Assembly: GCA_039027855.1 (NCBI GenBank) | Contig: JBCCJI010000018.1 | Span: forward strand, 1 to 64,000 | Length of the DNA stretch: 64,000 nucleotides | Source: Thermohalobaculum sp039027855 | Lineage (GTDB): Bacteria; Pseudomonadota; Alphaproteobacteria; Rhodobacterales; Rhodobacteraceae | Direction: 5' to 3' | Shown: piece after piece, positions 33,508 to 43,188 of the stretch | Layout of the letters: each line of letters begins with the position of its first letter | Position numbering within the stretch: the first letter of the stretch is position 1 | Program-made: the position numbers and the translations under genes | Notes under the pieces: generated by a model | Database searches by the model: none | What the model saw: the letters and a program-made list of their open reading frames with translations, nothing else | Told to the model about the DNA's origin: nothing

Positions 33508-35067
33508 ATGAGCCTGATCGAGGATGAGCCCGGCCGCGGCAATACGCCGGAATTCACCGTCTCCGAGCTGTCGCGCGGGGTGAAGCGCACGCTGGAGGAC
33601 GCCTATGGGGCCGTGCGCGTGCGCGGTGAGCTGGGACGCGTGACCTTCCACCGGAACGGCCACGTATATCTCGACCTGAAGGATGAGAACGCGGTGCTGG
33701 CAGGCGTCGTCTGGAAGTCCAGCGTTCGCGGCCTGGAGATCCGGCCGCAGGAGGGGGACGAGGTCATCGCCTCGGGCCGCATCACGACCTTCGCTGGGCA
33801 GTCGAAGTATCAACTCGTCATCGACCAGCTGTCCTATGCCGGCGAGGGGGCGCTCCTTGCCAAGCTGGAGCGGTTGCGCAAGGCACTGGCGGCGGAGGGG
33901 CTGTTCGATGTCGCCCATAAGCGCCCGCTGCCCTATCTGCCACGTGTGATCGGCGTCGTAACCTCACCCACAGGGGCGGTCATCCGCGATATCCTGCACC
34001 GCCTCGCCGACCGCTTTCCCGTGCATGTGCTGGTCTGGCCCGTCGCGGTTCAGGGCCCAGGTTCTGCGACGTCGGTCGCCGAGGCGATCCGGGGTTTCAA
34101 TGCAATGGGCGCTGATGGGCCGATCCCGCGCCCCGACCTGCTGATCGTGGCCCGCGGCGGCGGCTCCATCGAAGATCTCTGGGGTTTTAACGAGGAGGTG
34201 GTGGTGCGTGCCGCCGCGGGTTCGACGATCCCGCTGATCTCGGCGGTTGGGCACGAAACGGATACGACGTTGATCGACCACGCCGCCGACCGACGGGCGC
34301 CGACGCCGACCGCGGCGGCGGAGATGGCGGTCCCTGTGCGGGCCGATCTGGTGGCGACGCTGGCCGATCTCGAGGCGCGCCGCCGCCGCGCGCTCCGCCG
34401 TGCCCTCGACAACCGCCGCGAGCGGCTGGTCGCCATTGCCCGTGCGCTGCCCAAGGGGGCCGAGATCATCGAGACGCGGCGCCAGAGGCTCGCGGCGCTA
34501 CGCCTGCCCGACCCGCGCCGCCTGGTCGCCGATGCCCGCGCGCGCCTCAGCCTGCCGTCTCAGCGCCTTGCCCCGGGGCTGACGGCACGTCTGGCCCGCG
34601 CAAGACTGGCGCTGGAGCGGCCGATCGCCCGGCTGACCGACCGGTCGCTCCGCGAGAGGACACGGCTCGGGCGCGAACAGTCTCGGTCATTGGCCCGGCG
34701 CCTGGCGCCCGGGATCGCGCGGCGCCTGACGACATCGCGCGAGGCGCTGCAGGCGCGGGCCCGGCTGTTGGAAAGCCTCAGTCACCGCCGGACACTCGCC
34801 CGTGGCTTTGTCCTGGTCGCCGACGAAAACGGCGCCCTGGTAACGCGGGCTGCGGACACGCGGGCGGCCCATCGCCTGACCCTGACGTTCAGCGACGGTC
34901 AGGTGGCCGTGAGGCCAGACCCAACGGATACAGGCGAGGCGACACCACCTCTCCCAGCGCCCTCACCCGCGCCTGCACGCAAGGCAGCCAAGGCCAAGCC
35001 CGCAACGGCACGGAGATCGGCAACAGCCGGCACGCCCGCCGCGCAAGGTTCGCTGTTCGACGACTGA
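33508..35067 (+). CDS. xseA: Exodeoxyribonuclease VII large subunit
   Basis: 519 aa. N-terminal OB-fold (TVSELSRGVKRTLEDAYGAV, VYLDLKDENAVLAGVVWK), a catalytic region (LPRVIGVVTSPTGAVIRDIL, LIVARGGGSIEDLWGFNEE, ISAVGHETDTTLIDHAADRR with acidic and His residues), and a long Arg-rich coiled-coil (LEARRRRALRRALDNRRERL). The C-terminus ends GSLFDD. With XseB it degrades single-stranded DNA. The C-terminal tail is Ala/Pro/Lys-rich and probably disordered. xseB is not nearby. Confidence 0.95.
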   Translation: MSLIEDEPGRGNTPEFTVSELSRGVKRTLEDAYGAVRVRGELGRVTFHRNGHVYLDLKDENAVLAGVVWKSSVRGLEIRPQEGDEVIASGRITTFAGQSKYQLVIDQLSYAGEGALLAKLERLRKALAAEGLFDVAHKRPLPYLPRVIGVVTSPTGAVIRDILHRLADRFPVHVLVWPVAVQGPGSATSVAEAIRGFNAMGADGPIPRPDLLIVARGGGSIEDLWGFNEEVVVRAAAGSTIPLISAVGHETDTTLIDHAADRRAPTPTAAAEMAVPVRADLVATLADLEARRRRALRRALDNRRERLVAIARALPKGAEIIETRRQRLAALRLPDPRRLVADARARLSLPSQRLAPGLTARLARARLALERPIARLTDRSLRERTRLGREQSRSLARRLAPGIARRLTTSREALQARARLLESLSHRRTLARGFVLVADENGALVTRAADTRAAHRLTLTFSDGQVAVRPDPTDTGEATPPLPAPSPAPARKAAKAKPATARRSATAGTPAAQGSLFDD

Positions 35068-35095
35068 CCACATCCGCCAAGGAGAGGAGGCCGAC

Positions 35096-35389
35096 ATGGC
35101 CAAGGGCTACTGGATCGCCCACGCGACAGTCACCGACACCGATGCCTGGGGTCGCTATGTCGAGGGCGCACGCCCGGCTTTCGAAGCCCATGGCGCACGT
35201 TTCCTGGCACGCGGTGGACAGGCGCAGGAAATGGAGGACGCGCAGGGTCGTGCCCGCCATGTGGTGATCGAGTTCCCCAGCCTCGACGCGGCACGCGCCT
35301 GCTGGCAGTCCGAGATATACCAAGCCGCACGCAAGCACCGCGAGGGCGCCGGCATCGTGACGATCACCTTGGTCGAAGGATTGGGTTAG
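35096..35389 (+). CDS. DUF1330 family protein
   Basis: 97 aa, single ferredoxin-like-fold domain: KGYWIAHATVTDTDAWGRYV, FLARGGQAQ, and VVIEFPSLDAARACWQSEIY near the end. DUF1330 proteins belong to the dimeric alpha+beta barrel group and have no firm function. It follows xseA by 28 bases with GGAGAGGAGG upstream, so it is likely cotranscribed. Confidence 0.88.
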   Translation: MAKGYWIAHATVTDTDAWGRYVEGARPAFEAHGARFLARGGQAQEMEDAQGRARHVVIEFPSLDAARACWQSEIYQAARKHREGAGIVTITLVEGLG

Positions 35390-35444
35390 AGGGAATGGGC
35401 TGGCAAGTCTGGGCTAGCGGGACTGGGCTTGCCAGGCAGGAGGC

Positions 35445-35870
35445 TTAGAGCCCTTCGGCCTCACCGCAGACCAGCGGCACGCGATCACGCCGTGTGACCG
35501 ACAGTTCGAGGCCGATGTCGTCGCCACGCGTCAGGCGCCCGATGATGCCCTCGCCCTGGCGGTGCATCGACCAGCACAGCACCTCGGTGCCGGGACCATA
35601 GTAAAAGCAGATCCCCTCGTCGTAAGCGCGCCAGACCCCGTCGAGACAGCTGCCCGAGGGATACTGCCAGGTCACGCCGCCGCCTGCGCGAAAGCTCTCA
35701 CGCCCCCATGGCACGCCATCACGCTCGAAGTAAAGCGTGTAACCTTCGACATAGTCACGGAATTCACCTTCGCTCATCGTATCCGACTGTGCCGCTACAG
35801 CAGATGGCGCGGACGCGGTGGCGAGCAGGATCGTGGCGAAAGCCATCAGGGTCTGGCGCAAACGGTTCAT
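35445..35870 (-). CDS. Hypothetical secreted protein
   Basis: 141 aa with a signal peptide (LMAFATILLATASAPSAVAA, cleavage after AVAA). The mature part has GEFRDYVEGYTLYFERDG and GICFYYGPGTEVLCWSMHR. Four Cys could form two disulfides. This layout is common among small periplasmic proteins of Rhodobacteraceae without known function. The start may be 35870 or 35882. It converges on the DUF1330 gene. Confidence 0.75.
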   Translation of the reverse strand: MNRLRQTLMAFATILLATASAPSAVAAQSDTMSEGEFRDYVEGYTLYFERDGVPWGRESFRAGGGVTWQYPSGSCLDGVWRAYDEGICFYYGPGTEVLCWSMHRQGEGIIGRLTRGDDIGLELSVTRRDRVPLVCGEAEGL

Positions 35871-36391
35871 GCTCGTGAGCATTCCACGCGAAGTCCGCCC
35901 CGCCAAGCCCAAGCTTGAGCGCGACGCTGTCGACAGAAGCATAGTCGAGGCCCCGCTGCGACGCGCACCGCTCCTTGGCGCGGAGAGAGGGGCAAGCTTG
36001 GGATTGGAGCGTTGGGGCGTCGGCACATGCGGGATCCCTTTGGCGCCGTTCATGCGTATCGGCGCGCGTCGAACGGGAACTGGCTGGGGAGGGAAGCATC
36101 CGCGCGCCCGTGGCGTCAGCGCGAAAGCTTTGGGAAGGTCGGTGGCCGCGATTGGGCCCTCGCTCAGGCAAGAGCTGCTGACTGTTCCATCCTAAAGGCT
36201 GGCTGGCGAGACGTTGGCGTCTGGTGCGCTCACGCTCGCATCTCAGCGGTCGCTTGTCAGCGTCGTTCGATCACGATCAGAGAGTCGATGTTGCCTGAGA
36301 CACGGCACATCGCGTGCCGAGGGTGCGCCGACCAAGTGAGAACCCGCGGCATGGAAAGGCCTGTGGACAGCCGTCTCAGGGCGGCCTAGCC
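35871..36391. other. 521-bp intergenic region without a supported gene
   Basis: It lies between a leftward secreted-protein gene and a rightward methyltransferase gene, so both promoters should be here. Open frames exist on both strands but have poor composition and no ribosome sites. Nothing else is recognised. Confidence 0.5.
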
Positions 36392-37156
36392 ATGCCGGCC
36401 ATGGAGTTCACCGGTGACATCGCCGCCCTGCAGCAGGGCATGGCGCGCACGCGCGATCTCGCCCAGCGCAGGCTTGCGATCCTGCACGAGATCGCTCCCG
36501 CTCGGGGCGGGCGGATCATCGAGATCGGCTGCGGGGCGGGGCTTTTGCTGCGCGAGATCGCCTTGGCGACCGGGCCCCATGGTCTGGCGGCCGGCATCGA
36601 CGTCTCGCCCGATCAGGTGGCAGCCGCAGAAGCCGAGACCGCCGGCGTGCCGGGTGTGAGAGTCGAGGTCGCCGATGCTGCCGCCCTGCCCTTTCCCGAC
36701 GCGGTTTTCGACGCCGGGATCGCGGCGCATGTGCTGGAGTACCTCGATGATCCACCCGCCGCCTTGCGGGCGATGCGACGGGTGCTGAAGCCAGGTGCGC
36801 GCCTCGTGGTGCTGGCGACCAATTGGGATGCGGACTTCTGGCACGGCACAGCGCCCGAGACGGCGGCGCCGGTGCTGGCGGCGTGGCGCGCGGAGATGCA
36901 CTGGCCGAACCTGCCGGCCAGGCTGGGGCCGATGATGATCGAGGCCGGCTTCACTGGTCTCCGCCAGGTGCCGGTGCCGGTGGTGAACACCTCGCTCGGC
37001 GAAGACCAGATGGCACCGTGGATGGCGCGCATCATGGCGGCCCATGCGGGGGGCGAGGCCGGGACGCCCTGGTTGAGGGAGATGGCGGCATCGGATGGAT
37101 CGGGCGAGATCTTCTACTCATCGGTGCCGATCCTCACCACGGCGACGGCGGCCTGA
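36392..37156 (+). CDS. Class I SAM-dependent methyltransferase
   Basis: 254 aa. SAM motif I in RIIEIGCGAGLLLREIA, motif II in AAGIDVSPDQVAAAE, then VEVADAAALPFPDAVFDAGI and MRRVLKPGARLVVLATNWD, matching methyltransferase domain 11. Substrate unknown; quinone or lipid methyltransferases share this pattern. An upstream in-frame start at 36314 adds a lead with no domain and is not used. It is 1 bp from the next gene, so they form a two-gene operon. Confidence 0.88.
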   Translation: MPAMEFTGDIAALQQGMARTRDLAQRRLAILHEIAPARGGRIIEIGCGAGLLLREIALATGPHGLAAGIDVSPDQVAAAEAETAGVPGVRVEVADAAALPFPDAVFDAGIAAHVLEYLDDPPAALRAMRRVLKPGARLVVLATNWDADFWHGTAPETAAPVLAAWRAEMHWPNLPARLGPMMIEAGFTGLRQVPVPVVNTSLGEDQMAPWMARIMAAHAGGEAGTPWLREMAASDGSGEIFYSSVPILTTATAA

Positions 37157-37157
37157 G

Positions 37158-37784
37158 ATGCATCCGAACCGCGCCTTTCGCCGCGAGACCGAGGACCGGG
37201 CCATCGCGATGGCGCGCGCCCGGAGCTTCGGCATCCTGAGCACCGCGGCCGCCGACGGGCTACTGGCCGCGCATATTCCCTTCCTGCTCGACGATGCAGC
37301 CGGCATGCTGGAGGCGCATCTGCTGCGCTCAAACCCCATCGCGCGGGCCCTTCGCCACAGTGCTATGCCGGCCATGATGATCGTGTCGGGGCCCGACGGC
37401 TATGTCTCGCCAGACTGGTATGGCGAGGACGACAAGGTCCCGACCTGGAACTACGTCGCGGTGCATCTTCGCGGGATGCTGTGCCTTGCCGAGGATGTCG
37501 ACATGCGCGGCCATGTCGACCGGCTGTCGGCGCAGTTCGAGGGGCGATTGTCCAAGACCGCCTGGACCGCCGACAAGATGACGCCAGACCTGCTGGAGGC
37601 GATGATGCGCACCATCGTTCCCGTTAGGATGACGGTCGAGGGGGTCGAGAGCACCTTCAAGCTCAACCAAAACCGCAGCGATCAGGCCCGCCGTGGCGCG
37701 GCGCGGATGATAGCGGCCGGCTGCACCCCGGGTCACGAGACGGCGGCGCTGGCAGCACTCATGCGCGCGGTGCCGGGCGACTGA
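37158..37784 (+). CDS. FMN-binding PaiB-like protein
   Basis: 208 aa. PaiB/transcriptional-regulator-type split-barrel pattern: AAHIPFLLDD, LEAHLLRSNPIARAL, AMMIVSGPDGYVSPDWYG, VPTWNYVAVHLRG and the late ESTFKLNQNRSDQ. In Bacillus PaiB is a regulator of protease genes, but most members are flavin-binding proteins of unknown role. Cotranscribed with the methyltransferase before it. Confidence 0.88.
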   Translation: MHPNRAFRRETEDRAIAMARARSFGILSTAAADGLLAAHIPFLLDDAAGMLEAHLLRSNPIARALRHSAMPAMMIVSGPDGYVSPDWYGEDDKVPTWNYVAVHLRGMLCLAEDVDMRGHVDRLSAQFEGRLSKTAWTADKMTPDLLEAMMRTIVPVRMTVEGVESTFKLNQNRSDQARRGAARMIAAGCTPGHETAALAALMRAVPGD

Positions 37785-37789
37785 GACGT

Positions 37790-37806
37790 GCGGCCGTCGG
37801 GGCCGC
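37790..37806. terminator. Small hairpin between convergent PaiB-like and antiporter genes
   Basis: A 6-bp stem (gcggcc / ggccgc) with a 5-nt loop just after the PaiB-like stop. It could serve either strand, but there is no T-run on either side. Weak evidence. Confidence 0.3.
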
Positions 37807-37841
37807 GCCAACGGGTGCGGTGGGTTCAGGTCAGGATCGGA

Positions 37842-39629
37842 TCAAGATGGGGCGCCCGACACCGACGCCTTCTTGTCCTCTTCGAGGCTGAACTGTTCGC
37901 GCATTTTCTTCAGGCCGCCATGCGCACCATGCTCTTCCTGAAGGTGCAGAAGGTGGATATCGCGCCTGCGAAATTCCTCGATCGTCTCCTCGGCGATCGA
38001 GGCTTCCCCAAGCTTGGTCAGCGCATCGCCCGCCAGCGCGATGGCGCTCTCGTACATCTCGCGCATGACACCGGTCGCCCCCAGCTTTTCCAGTCGCGTC
38101 TGCTCGAACCGGTCCGAAGCGCGGCAGAAGATCGGCGTGTTGGGCAAGCGGGCGCGCAGCTTCTGCAGCGCTTTGGCCACCGCATCCTTGTCGTCACCGC
38201 AGAGGAAGATCGCCTTGGCCTCGCGCGCGCCCGCCAGCTTCAACAGGTCCGAGCGTCGGAGATCGCCGTAGAAGACCTTGTTGCCGAAGGTCTCAGCGAT
38301 GCGGATCCGCTCGGGATCCTTGTCGATCAGCACGATCTCGTAGCCACGCAATGCCATGATCCGGGCCACGATCTGGCCGAAACGGCCAAAGCCCGCGATG
38401 ATCACCGGGTGGCTGGTGGCCGCCGTCTCGCCCTCCTGCGGCGCCGCCTCGCGGCCATGGCTGCGCACGATCCGATCCGCGACCATCACGGCCGCGGGTG
38501 TCATGATCATCGTCAACACGATCACCGAGGTGATGACGCCGCCGAACTCCGTCGCCCAGAGCCCGCCCGAGGAGCCGAGTGCGAGGATGACGAAGCCGAA
38601 CTCACCCCCCTGCCCCAGCAAGGCAGCGATCCGGATCGCATCCTCCCAGGTGGACTGCGCAAGTCGCGTCAGCGTCAGCAGGAAGGCCGCCTTGCCGATA
38701 TAGAGGATGACCGCCCCGAGCAGGATCACCCAGAACCACTCCAAGACGACCGACCATTTCACCGTCATGCCCACCGACATGAAGAAAAGGCCGAGAAAGA
38801 GCGAGCGAAAGGGTTCGATATCGGCCTCGACCTGGTGGCGATACTCGCTTTCGGCCAGCAGCACGCCGGCCAGGAAGGCGCCGAGCGCCATGGAAAGACC
38901 GGCCACCTGCATCAGCGCCGCCGCCAGCACCACAACCAGCAGCGCGGCGGCGGCAAAGATCTCCTCGGTATGGCTGAGCGCGATGGCCCGGAACAGCGGC
39001 TTCAGCCCGTATCGACCGAACAGGATCACCACCGTGACCGCGCCCAAGGCCATGAGCACCTGCCACCACCAAGGCGAGGCCTCGCCATCGCCGGTCAGCG
39101 GTGCGAGGAACGCGACGAGGGCCAGGAGCGGCACGATCGCGAGATCCTGGAACAGCAGGATCGAGAACGCCCTGTCGCCATAGCTTGTCGTAAACTCGCC
39201 CCGGTCGCGCAGGATCTGCACAGCAAAGGCCGTCGAGGAAAGCGCCAGTGCCGCCCCGATCGCGATCGAGGGCGACCAGGTGAGCGGCGAGACCAGGTAG
39301 AGCGTCACCGCCAACAGCGCCGCCGTCAGCACAACCTGCGCGAGGCCGAGGCCGAAGATCTCCAGCCTCAGCCGCCAGAGCCGGGTCGGCCTAAGCTCGA
39401 GGCCGATCACGAAGAGCAGCAGCACGACCCCGAATTCACCGAAATGCGCCGCGGTCTCCAGATCGGAGACCAGACCGAAGGTGGACGGGCCGATCACGAT
39501 GCCAGCCGCGAGATAGCCAAGCACCGAGCCGAGGCCGAGGCGCTTGAAAACCGGGACTGCGATGGTGGCCGCACCCAGGAAAACCGCGGCGCCCGCCAGG
39601 ATGGGATCTACGCCTGCGGCACCCGCCAC
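37842..39629 (-). CDS. CPA2-family monovalent cation:proton antiporter (KefB/KefC type)
   Basis: 595 aa. About 12-13 membrane helices form residues 1-380 (LGYLAAGIVIGPSTFGL, VVLLLFVIGLELRPTRLW, FSILLFQDLAIVPLLAL, LLGQGGEFGFVILALG). A cytoplasmic RCK/TrkA-N domain follows (VIIAGFGRFGQIVARIM, VLIDKDPERI, VFYGDLRRSDLL). The C-terminus is charged. Kef-type proteins export K+ in exchange for H+ and are gated through the RCK domain by glutathione adducts or nucleotides. Starts at GTG with GAGGT upstream. Substrate and gating are inferred from the family. Confidence 0.93.
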   Translation of the reverse strand: MAGAAGVDPILAGAAVFLGAATIAVPVFKRLGLGSVLGYLAAGIVIGPSTFGLVSDLETAAHFGEFGVVLLLFVIGLELRPTRLWRLRLEIFGLGLAQVVLTAALLAVTLYLVSPLTWSPSIAIGAALALSSTAFAVQILRDRGEFTTSYGDRAFSILLFQDLAIVPLLALVAFLAPLTGDGEASPWWWQVLMALGAVTVVILFGRYGLKPLFRAIALSHTEEIFAAAALLVVVLAAALMQVAGLSMALGAFLAGVLLAESEYRHQVEADIEPFRSLFLGLFFMSVGMTVKWSVVLEWFWVILLGAVILYIGKAAFLLTLTRLAQSTWEDAIRIAALLGQGGEFGFVILALGSSGGLWATEFGGVITSVIVLTMIMTPAAVMVADRIVRSHGREAAPQEGETAATSHPVIIAGFGRFGQIVARIMALRGYEIVLIDKDPERIRIAETFGNKVFYGDLRRSDLLKLAGAREAKAIFLCGDDKDAVAKALQKLRARLPNTPIFCRASDRFEQTRLEKLGATGVMREMYESAIALAGDALTKLGEASIAEETIEEFRRRDIHLLHLQEEHGAHGGLKKMREQFSLEEDKKASVSGAPS

Positions 39630-39979
39630 GCGTTACCTCGCCTGCAGAAACGGCGCGCCGGAACCCGACGCTGATGCAGCGCAGCATCGCGTTGCATCGC
39701 TGTGGCTACCACGGTGTCGCACAGGATGAGCCCCGTGAAATAGTATCACCGCCCGTGGGAGAGCCGTCGTGACGCGCAGCATGCCGGGCCGTGCCTTAAC
39801 CCTGCGGCCCTTTGGGTTCATCGCTGGACGTCTGGGCCGGCGAAGGCACCGCAAGTAAGGGGGCGCACAGTCCTCGACCGTGCGCGTATGCGCTCATGCG
39901 GCGGAGATCCTTGTTTTGCTGCGTGCCATCGGCGTGACATGACAATGCGCCGTTAGCCGCCCAGAGAGACGATGCTACG
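39630..39979. other. 350-bp divergent intergenic region
   Basis: Holds the promoters of the leftward antiporter and the rightward GT25 gene. A 29-codon GTG-start frame at 39769-39858 is preceded by GGGAGAG but has no other support. No hairpin or RNA gene is recognised. Confidence 0.5.
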
Positions 39980-40702
39980 ATGAACGCGAACCTGCTGAAG
40001 AAGCTCTTCGACCAGATCTACATCATCAATCTCGCCGAGCGCACGGACAGAAAGAGAGAGATTGGGGTACAGCTTGAAAAGGTGGGTTTGTCCCTCGACG
40101 ATCCGGTGATCCGCCTGTTCGAGGCAGTGCGTCCGGCGAGCAAAGGGGATTTTCCGTCGATCGGCGCCCATGGATGCTTCATGAGCCACATGGGTGTGCT
40201 TGCCGACGCGATCGCCGCCGATCACAGCAACATCCTGATCCTGGAAGATGATGTGGACTGGACACCGATGGCGCTGACGGGTGATCCGGGCAGGGTCTCG
40301 GTGTTGCAGGAAACGGACTGGGACTACCTGCATGGCGGGTTGGGAGACGACACCGCGACCACCGCCGACTGCCTGCGCCTTGAGGCGTTGGAGCCTGAAC
40401 AGATCGTCTACCTCGCACATTTCGTCGGGCTGCGCGGGGAGGCGATTGCGAAGTCTCACCGTTTCTTTGCCCAAATGCTCGAACGTCCCGCGGGTTCAGC
40501 GGAAGGCGGACCCATGCATCTGGACGGCGCCTACAACTGGTTTCGCCAGGCGAACCCCGAGATACGGTCCTATATCTGCCGACCGAGCCTCGCGCGCCAG
40601 CGCTCCAGCAAGTCCGACATAACCCCCAAGACCGGGGTGAAGGCCCTGCCGGTCGTGTCCCATGTCTTGAGCTTGGCGCGCTCTCTTCGAAAGTGGATTT
40701 GA
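39980..40702 (+). CDS. Glycosyltransferase family 25 protein
   Basis: 240 aa. GT25 motifs: QIYIINLAERTDRKREI, GAHGCFMSHMGVLADAIAA and ILILEDDVDWTP (acidic donor-binding motif), later DWDYLHGG. GT25 enzymes add galactose or glucose in LPS core or capsule synthesis. It is a single gene here, so the acceptor is unknown. The C-terminal third is Arg/Ser-rich and poorly conserved. Confidence 0.9.
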   Translation: MNANLLKKLFDQIYIINLAERTDRKREIGVQLEKVGLSLDDPVIRLFEAVRPASKGDFPSIGAHGCFMSHMGVLADAIAADHSNILILEDDVDWTPMALTGDPGRVSVLQETDWDYLHGGLGDDTATTADCLRLEALEPEQIVYLAHFVGLRGEAIAKSHRFFAQMLERPAGSAEGGPMHLDGAYNWFRQANPEIRSYICRPSLARQRSSKSDITPKTGVKALPVVSHVLSLARSLRKWI

Positions 40703-40806
40703 CGACGACGAGGTGCGCCCGCGCCGTCGCCAATAGGATATGACTCCGGCACCCGCCGTCGAGCGAAGGCGATTTGAGTGAGCGGGTAAGCTGGTCGCCC
40801 AAGGCG

Positions 40807-41241
40807 TCAGTCGTCGCCGAAGCTCCGGCCTTCACCGCCGAAACGCATCACGAGGTAGGCGATCACCGTGCCCGCAGCTGCGCCCTCGGGCACGAACAGA
40901 TAAGCGAGGGCTGCCGGCCCCTCGATGCCGAGCAGGTTCTCGACGAAGGTGTGCATGAACTCACCGCCGACCATCACGCTTAGAAAGTTGAACCAGGCGC
41001 CGACAATCGCGCCGCGCAGCCACCAGGATATGCGCCAAGGGAGCATGTCGGCGTTGTCGAGCACCTCGAGCATCGCGATCACGACGCCCATGGTCGGGTA
41101 CCACAGCAGCACACCCCAGCGCGCGGCCGAGGGCGCCTCGGGCACGATGAGCGGGATCAGTAGGAAGCCGACAAGGCCGATCATCAGGCCGACCATCTTC
41201 GCCACCGCGACGCGCGTCAGCAATGTCGGTGCGCTGTGCAT
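40807..41241 (-). CDS. Hypothetical four-helix membrane protein
   Basis: 144 aa with about four hydrophobic segments: GLMIGLVGFLLIPLIVP, RWGVLLWYPTMGVVIAML, WLRGAIVGAWFNFLSVMVGG and AAAGTVIAYLVMRFGG. It ends in an acidic tail. No family is recognised. It converges on the GT25 gene and is divergent from metG. Confidence 0.75.
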   Translation of the reverse strand: MHSAPTLLTRVAVAKMVGLMIGLVGFLLIPLIVPEAPSAARWGVLLWYPTMGVVIAMLEVLDNADMLPWRISWWLRGAIVGAWFNFLSVMVGGEFMHTFVENLLGIEGPAALAYLFVPEGAAAGTVIAYLVMRFGGEGRSFGDD

Positions 41242-41436
41242 GGAGCCCTCAAACCCTTCCCAAGCTGCGCGGACACTATCAGAGCCCGCGAGCCATGCGC
41301 GTCGCCATATCGTCGCGCATCACAACAGTCATTGACCGTTTTCGCATGACGGACCTTTGGCCTAGTCAGACCGGGATGGTTGTGGCGCGTGTCCGGCCGG
41401 GCTACGCAACAGCGAGCACAGCCGTCGAGGATGTCC

Positions 41437-43188
41437 ATGACCTCCGAACCCGCCAGCGCCCGTCAGCGCTTCCTAATCACCTCTGCCCTGCCATATATCA
41501 ATGGCGTCAAGCACTTGGGCAATCTGGTGGGCTCGATGCTGCCGTCTTGCGCCTATGCGCGCTACCTGCGGGCACGCGGGCATGAAGTGCTGCTGATCTG
41601 CGCGACGGACGAGCATGGGACGCCGGCCGAACTCGCCGCCGCCAAGGCGGGACAGTCAGTCGCGGACTACTGCGCCGAGATGCACGAGACGCAAAAGCGC
41701 CTAGGCGAGGGGTTCCGGCTGTCGTTCGACCACTTCGGCCGCTCGTCCTCGACCCGGAACCACCGGCTGACTCAGCATTTCGCCGCGCGCCTGGCCGATG
41801 CCGGCCTGATCGAGGAAGTGGGCGAGAAGCAGATCTACTCCAACGCCGATGCGCGGTTTCTGCCCGACCGCTACGTGACCGGGACCTGCCCGAACTGCGG
41901 CTATGACAAGGCCCGCGGCGATCAGTGCGAGAACTGCACCAAGCAACTTGAGCCCACCGACCTGATCAATCCGCGCTCGTCGATCTCGGGCTCCACCGAT
42001 CTGGAGGTCCGAGAGACGCGGCATCTTTATCTGCGCCAAAGCCAGATGCGCGAACGCCTTACAGCCTGGATCGACAGCAAGGGCGACTGGCCGATCCTCA
42101 CCACCTCCATCGCCAAGAAATGGCTGAACGACGGAGACGGTCTGCAGGATCGCTCAATCACCCGCGACCTCGACTGGGGCATCGCGGTGCAGCGCGGCGA
42201 CGAAGTCTGGCCGGGCATGGAGGACAAGGTCTTCTACGTCTGGTTCGACGCGCCCATCGCCTATATCGCCGCGACCGCCGAATGGGCCGACGCCACCGGT
42301 CAGGACGATGCAGCTTGGGAGCGTTGGTGGCGCGAGGACCGGGGTGCCGCCGATGTCCGCTATGTCGAGTTCATGGCCAAGGACAACATCCCCTTTCACA
42401 CGCTCAGCTTTCCGGTGACGCTGATGGGCGCCAGCCAGGACGGCGCCGAGGCGTGGAGGCTGGTCGACTACATCAAGGGCTTCAACTGGCTGACCTATGA
42501 CGGGGGCAAATTCTCGACCACCGAGGGGCGCGGCGTGTTCATGGACCAGGCGCTGGATATCCTGCCGTCGGATTACTGGCGCTGGTGGCTGCTATCCAAC
42601 GCACCGGAGAGCGCCGACAGCGACTTCACCTGGGAGGCGTTCCAGACCGGCGTGAACAAGGATCTGGCCGATGTGCTGGGCAATTTCGTCAGCCGGGTGA
42701 CCAAGTTCTGCCGCTCCAAACTGGGTGAGGCCGTGCCCGAGGGCGAGTATGGCCCGGCGGAACAGGCGGTGATCGCCGATCTGTCGGGGCGTATCTCAGC
42801 CTATGCCGCGCATCTCGAAGCGCTGGAGATCAGGAAGGCCGCCGCCGAATTGCGCGCCATCTGGGTGGTGGGCAACGAGTATCTGCAGGAAGCGGCACCC
42901 TGGACGGTGATCAAGACCGATCCGGCGGCCGCGGCGGTCACGGTGCGCCTGGCCCTCAATCTGGTGCGCCTCTACGCCGTGCTGTCTGAGCCGTTCATCC
43001 CGGACGCCGCCGCCACGATGCTCGCGGCCTTTGGCGAGGATGTGGATCGGCGCTGGCCGGAGGATGTCGCAGCGGCGCTGGACACACTGCAAGCAGGCGC
43101 ATCGTTTAGCGTGCCCGACAACCTGTTCGCAAAGATCACCGACGACGCGCGCGAGGCGATGGCCGCGCGTTTTGCCGGCGAAGGCTGA
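41437..43188 (+). CDS. metG: Methionyl-tRNA synthetase
   Basis: 583 aa. Class I synthetase: HIGH-like motif in LPYINGVKHLGNLVGS, CP insertion with a zinc knuckle CPNCGYDKARGDQCENC, the DKVFYVWFDAPIAYI block, and a KMSKS variant at GGKFSTTEGRGVF. A helical anticodon-binding domain follows. There is no C-terminal tRNA-binding (EMAP-like) extension, so it is the short form. The start is chosen at 41437 (GAGG at good spacing), with 41431 possible. It charges tRNA-Met for initiation and elongation. Confidence 0.96.
   Translation: MTSEPASARQRFLITSALPYINGVKHLGNLVGSMLPSCAYARYLRARGHEVLLICATDEHGTPAELAAAKAGQSVADYCAEMHETQKRLGEGFRLSFDHFGRSSSTRNHRLTQHFAARLADAGLIEEVGEKQIYSNADARFLPDRYVTGTCPNCGYDKARGDQCENCTKQLEPTDLINPRSSISGSTDLEVRETRHLYLRQSQMRERLTAWIDSKGDWPILTTSIAKKWLNDGDGLQDRSITRDLDWGIAVQRGDEVWPGMEDKVFYVWFDAPIAYIAATAEWADATGQDDAAWERWWREDRGAADVRYVEFMAKDNIPFHTLSFPVTLMGASQDGAEAWRLVDYIKGFNWLTYDGGKFSTTEGRGVFMDQALDILPSDYWRWWLLSNAPESADSDFTWEAFQTGVNKDLADVLGNFVSRVTKFCRSKLGEAVPEGEYGPAEQAVIADLSGRISAYAAHLEALEIRKAAAELRAIWVVGNEYLQEAAPWTVIKTDPAAAAVTVRLALNLVRLYAVLSEPFIPDAAATMLAAFGEDVDRRWPEDVAAALDTLQAGASFSVPDNLFAKITDDAREAMAARFAGEG

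Noticed and set aside
39769..39858. A 29-codon GTG-start basic peptide between the antiporter and GT25 genes
   Set aside because: It has a ribosome-like GGGAGAG upstream but no family match or operon context, and is too short to separate from chance.
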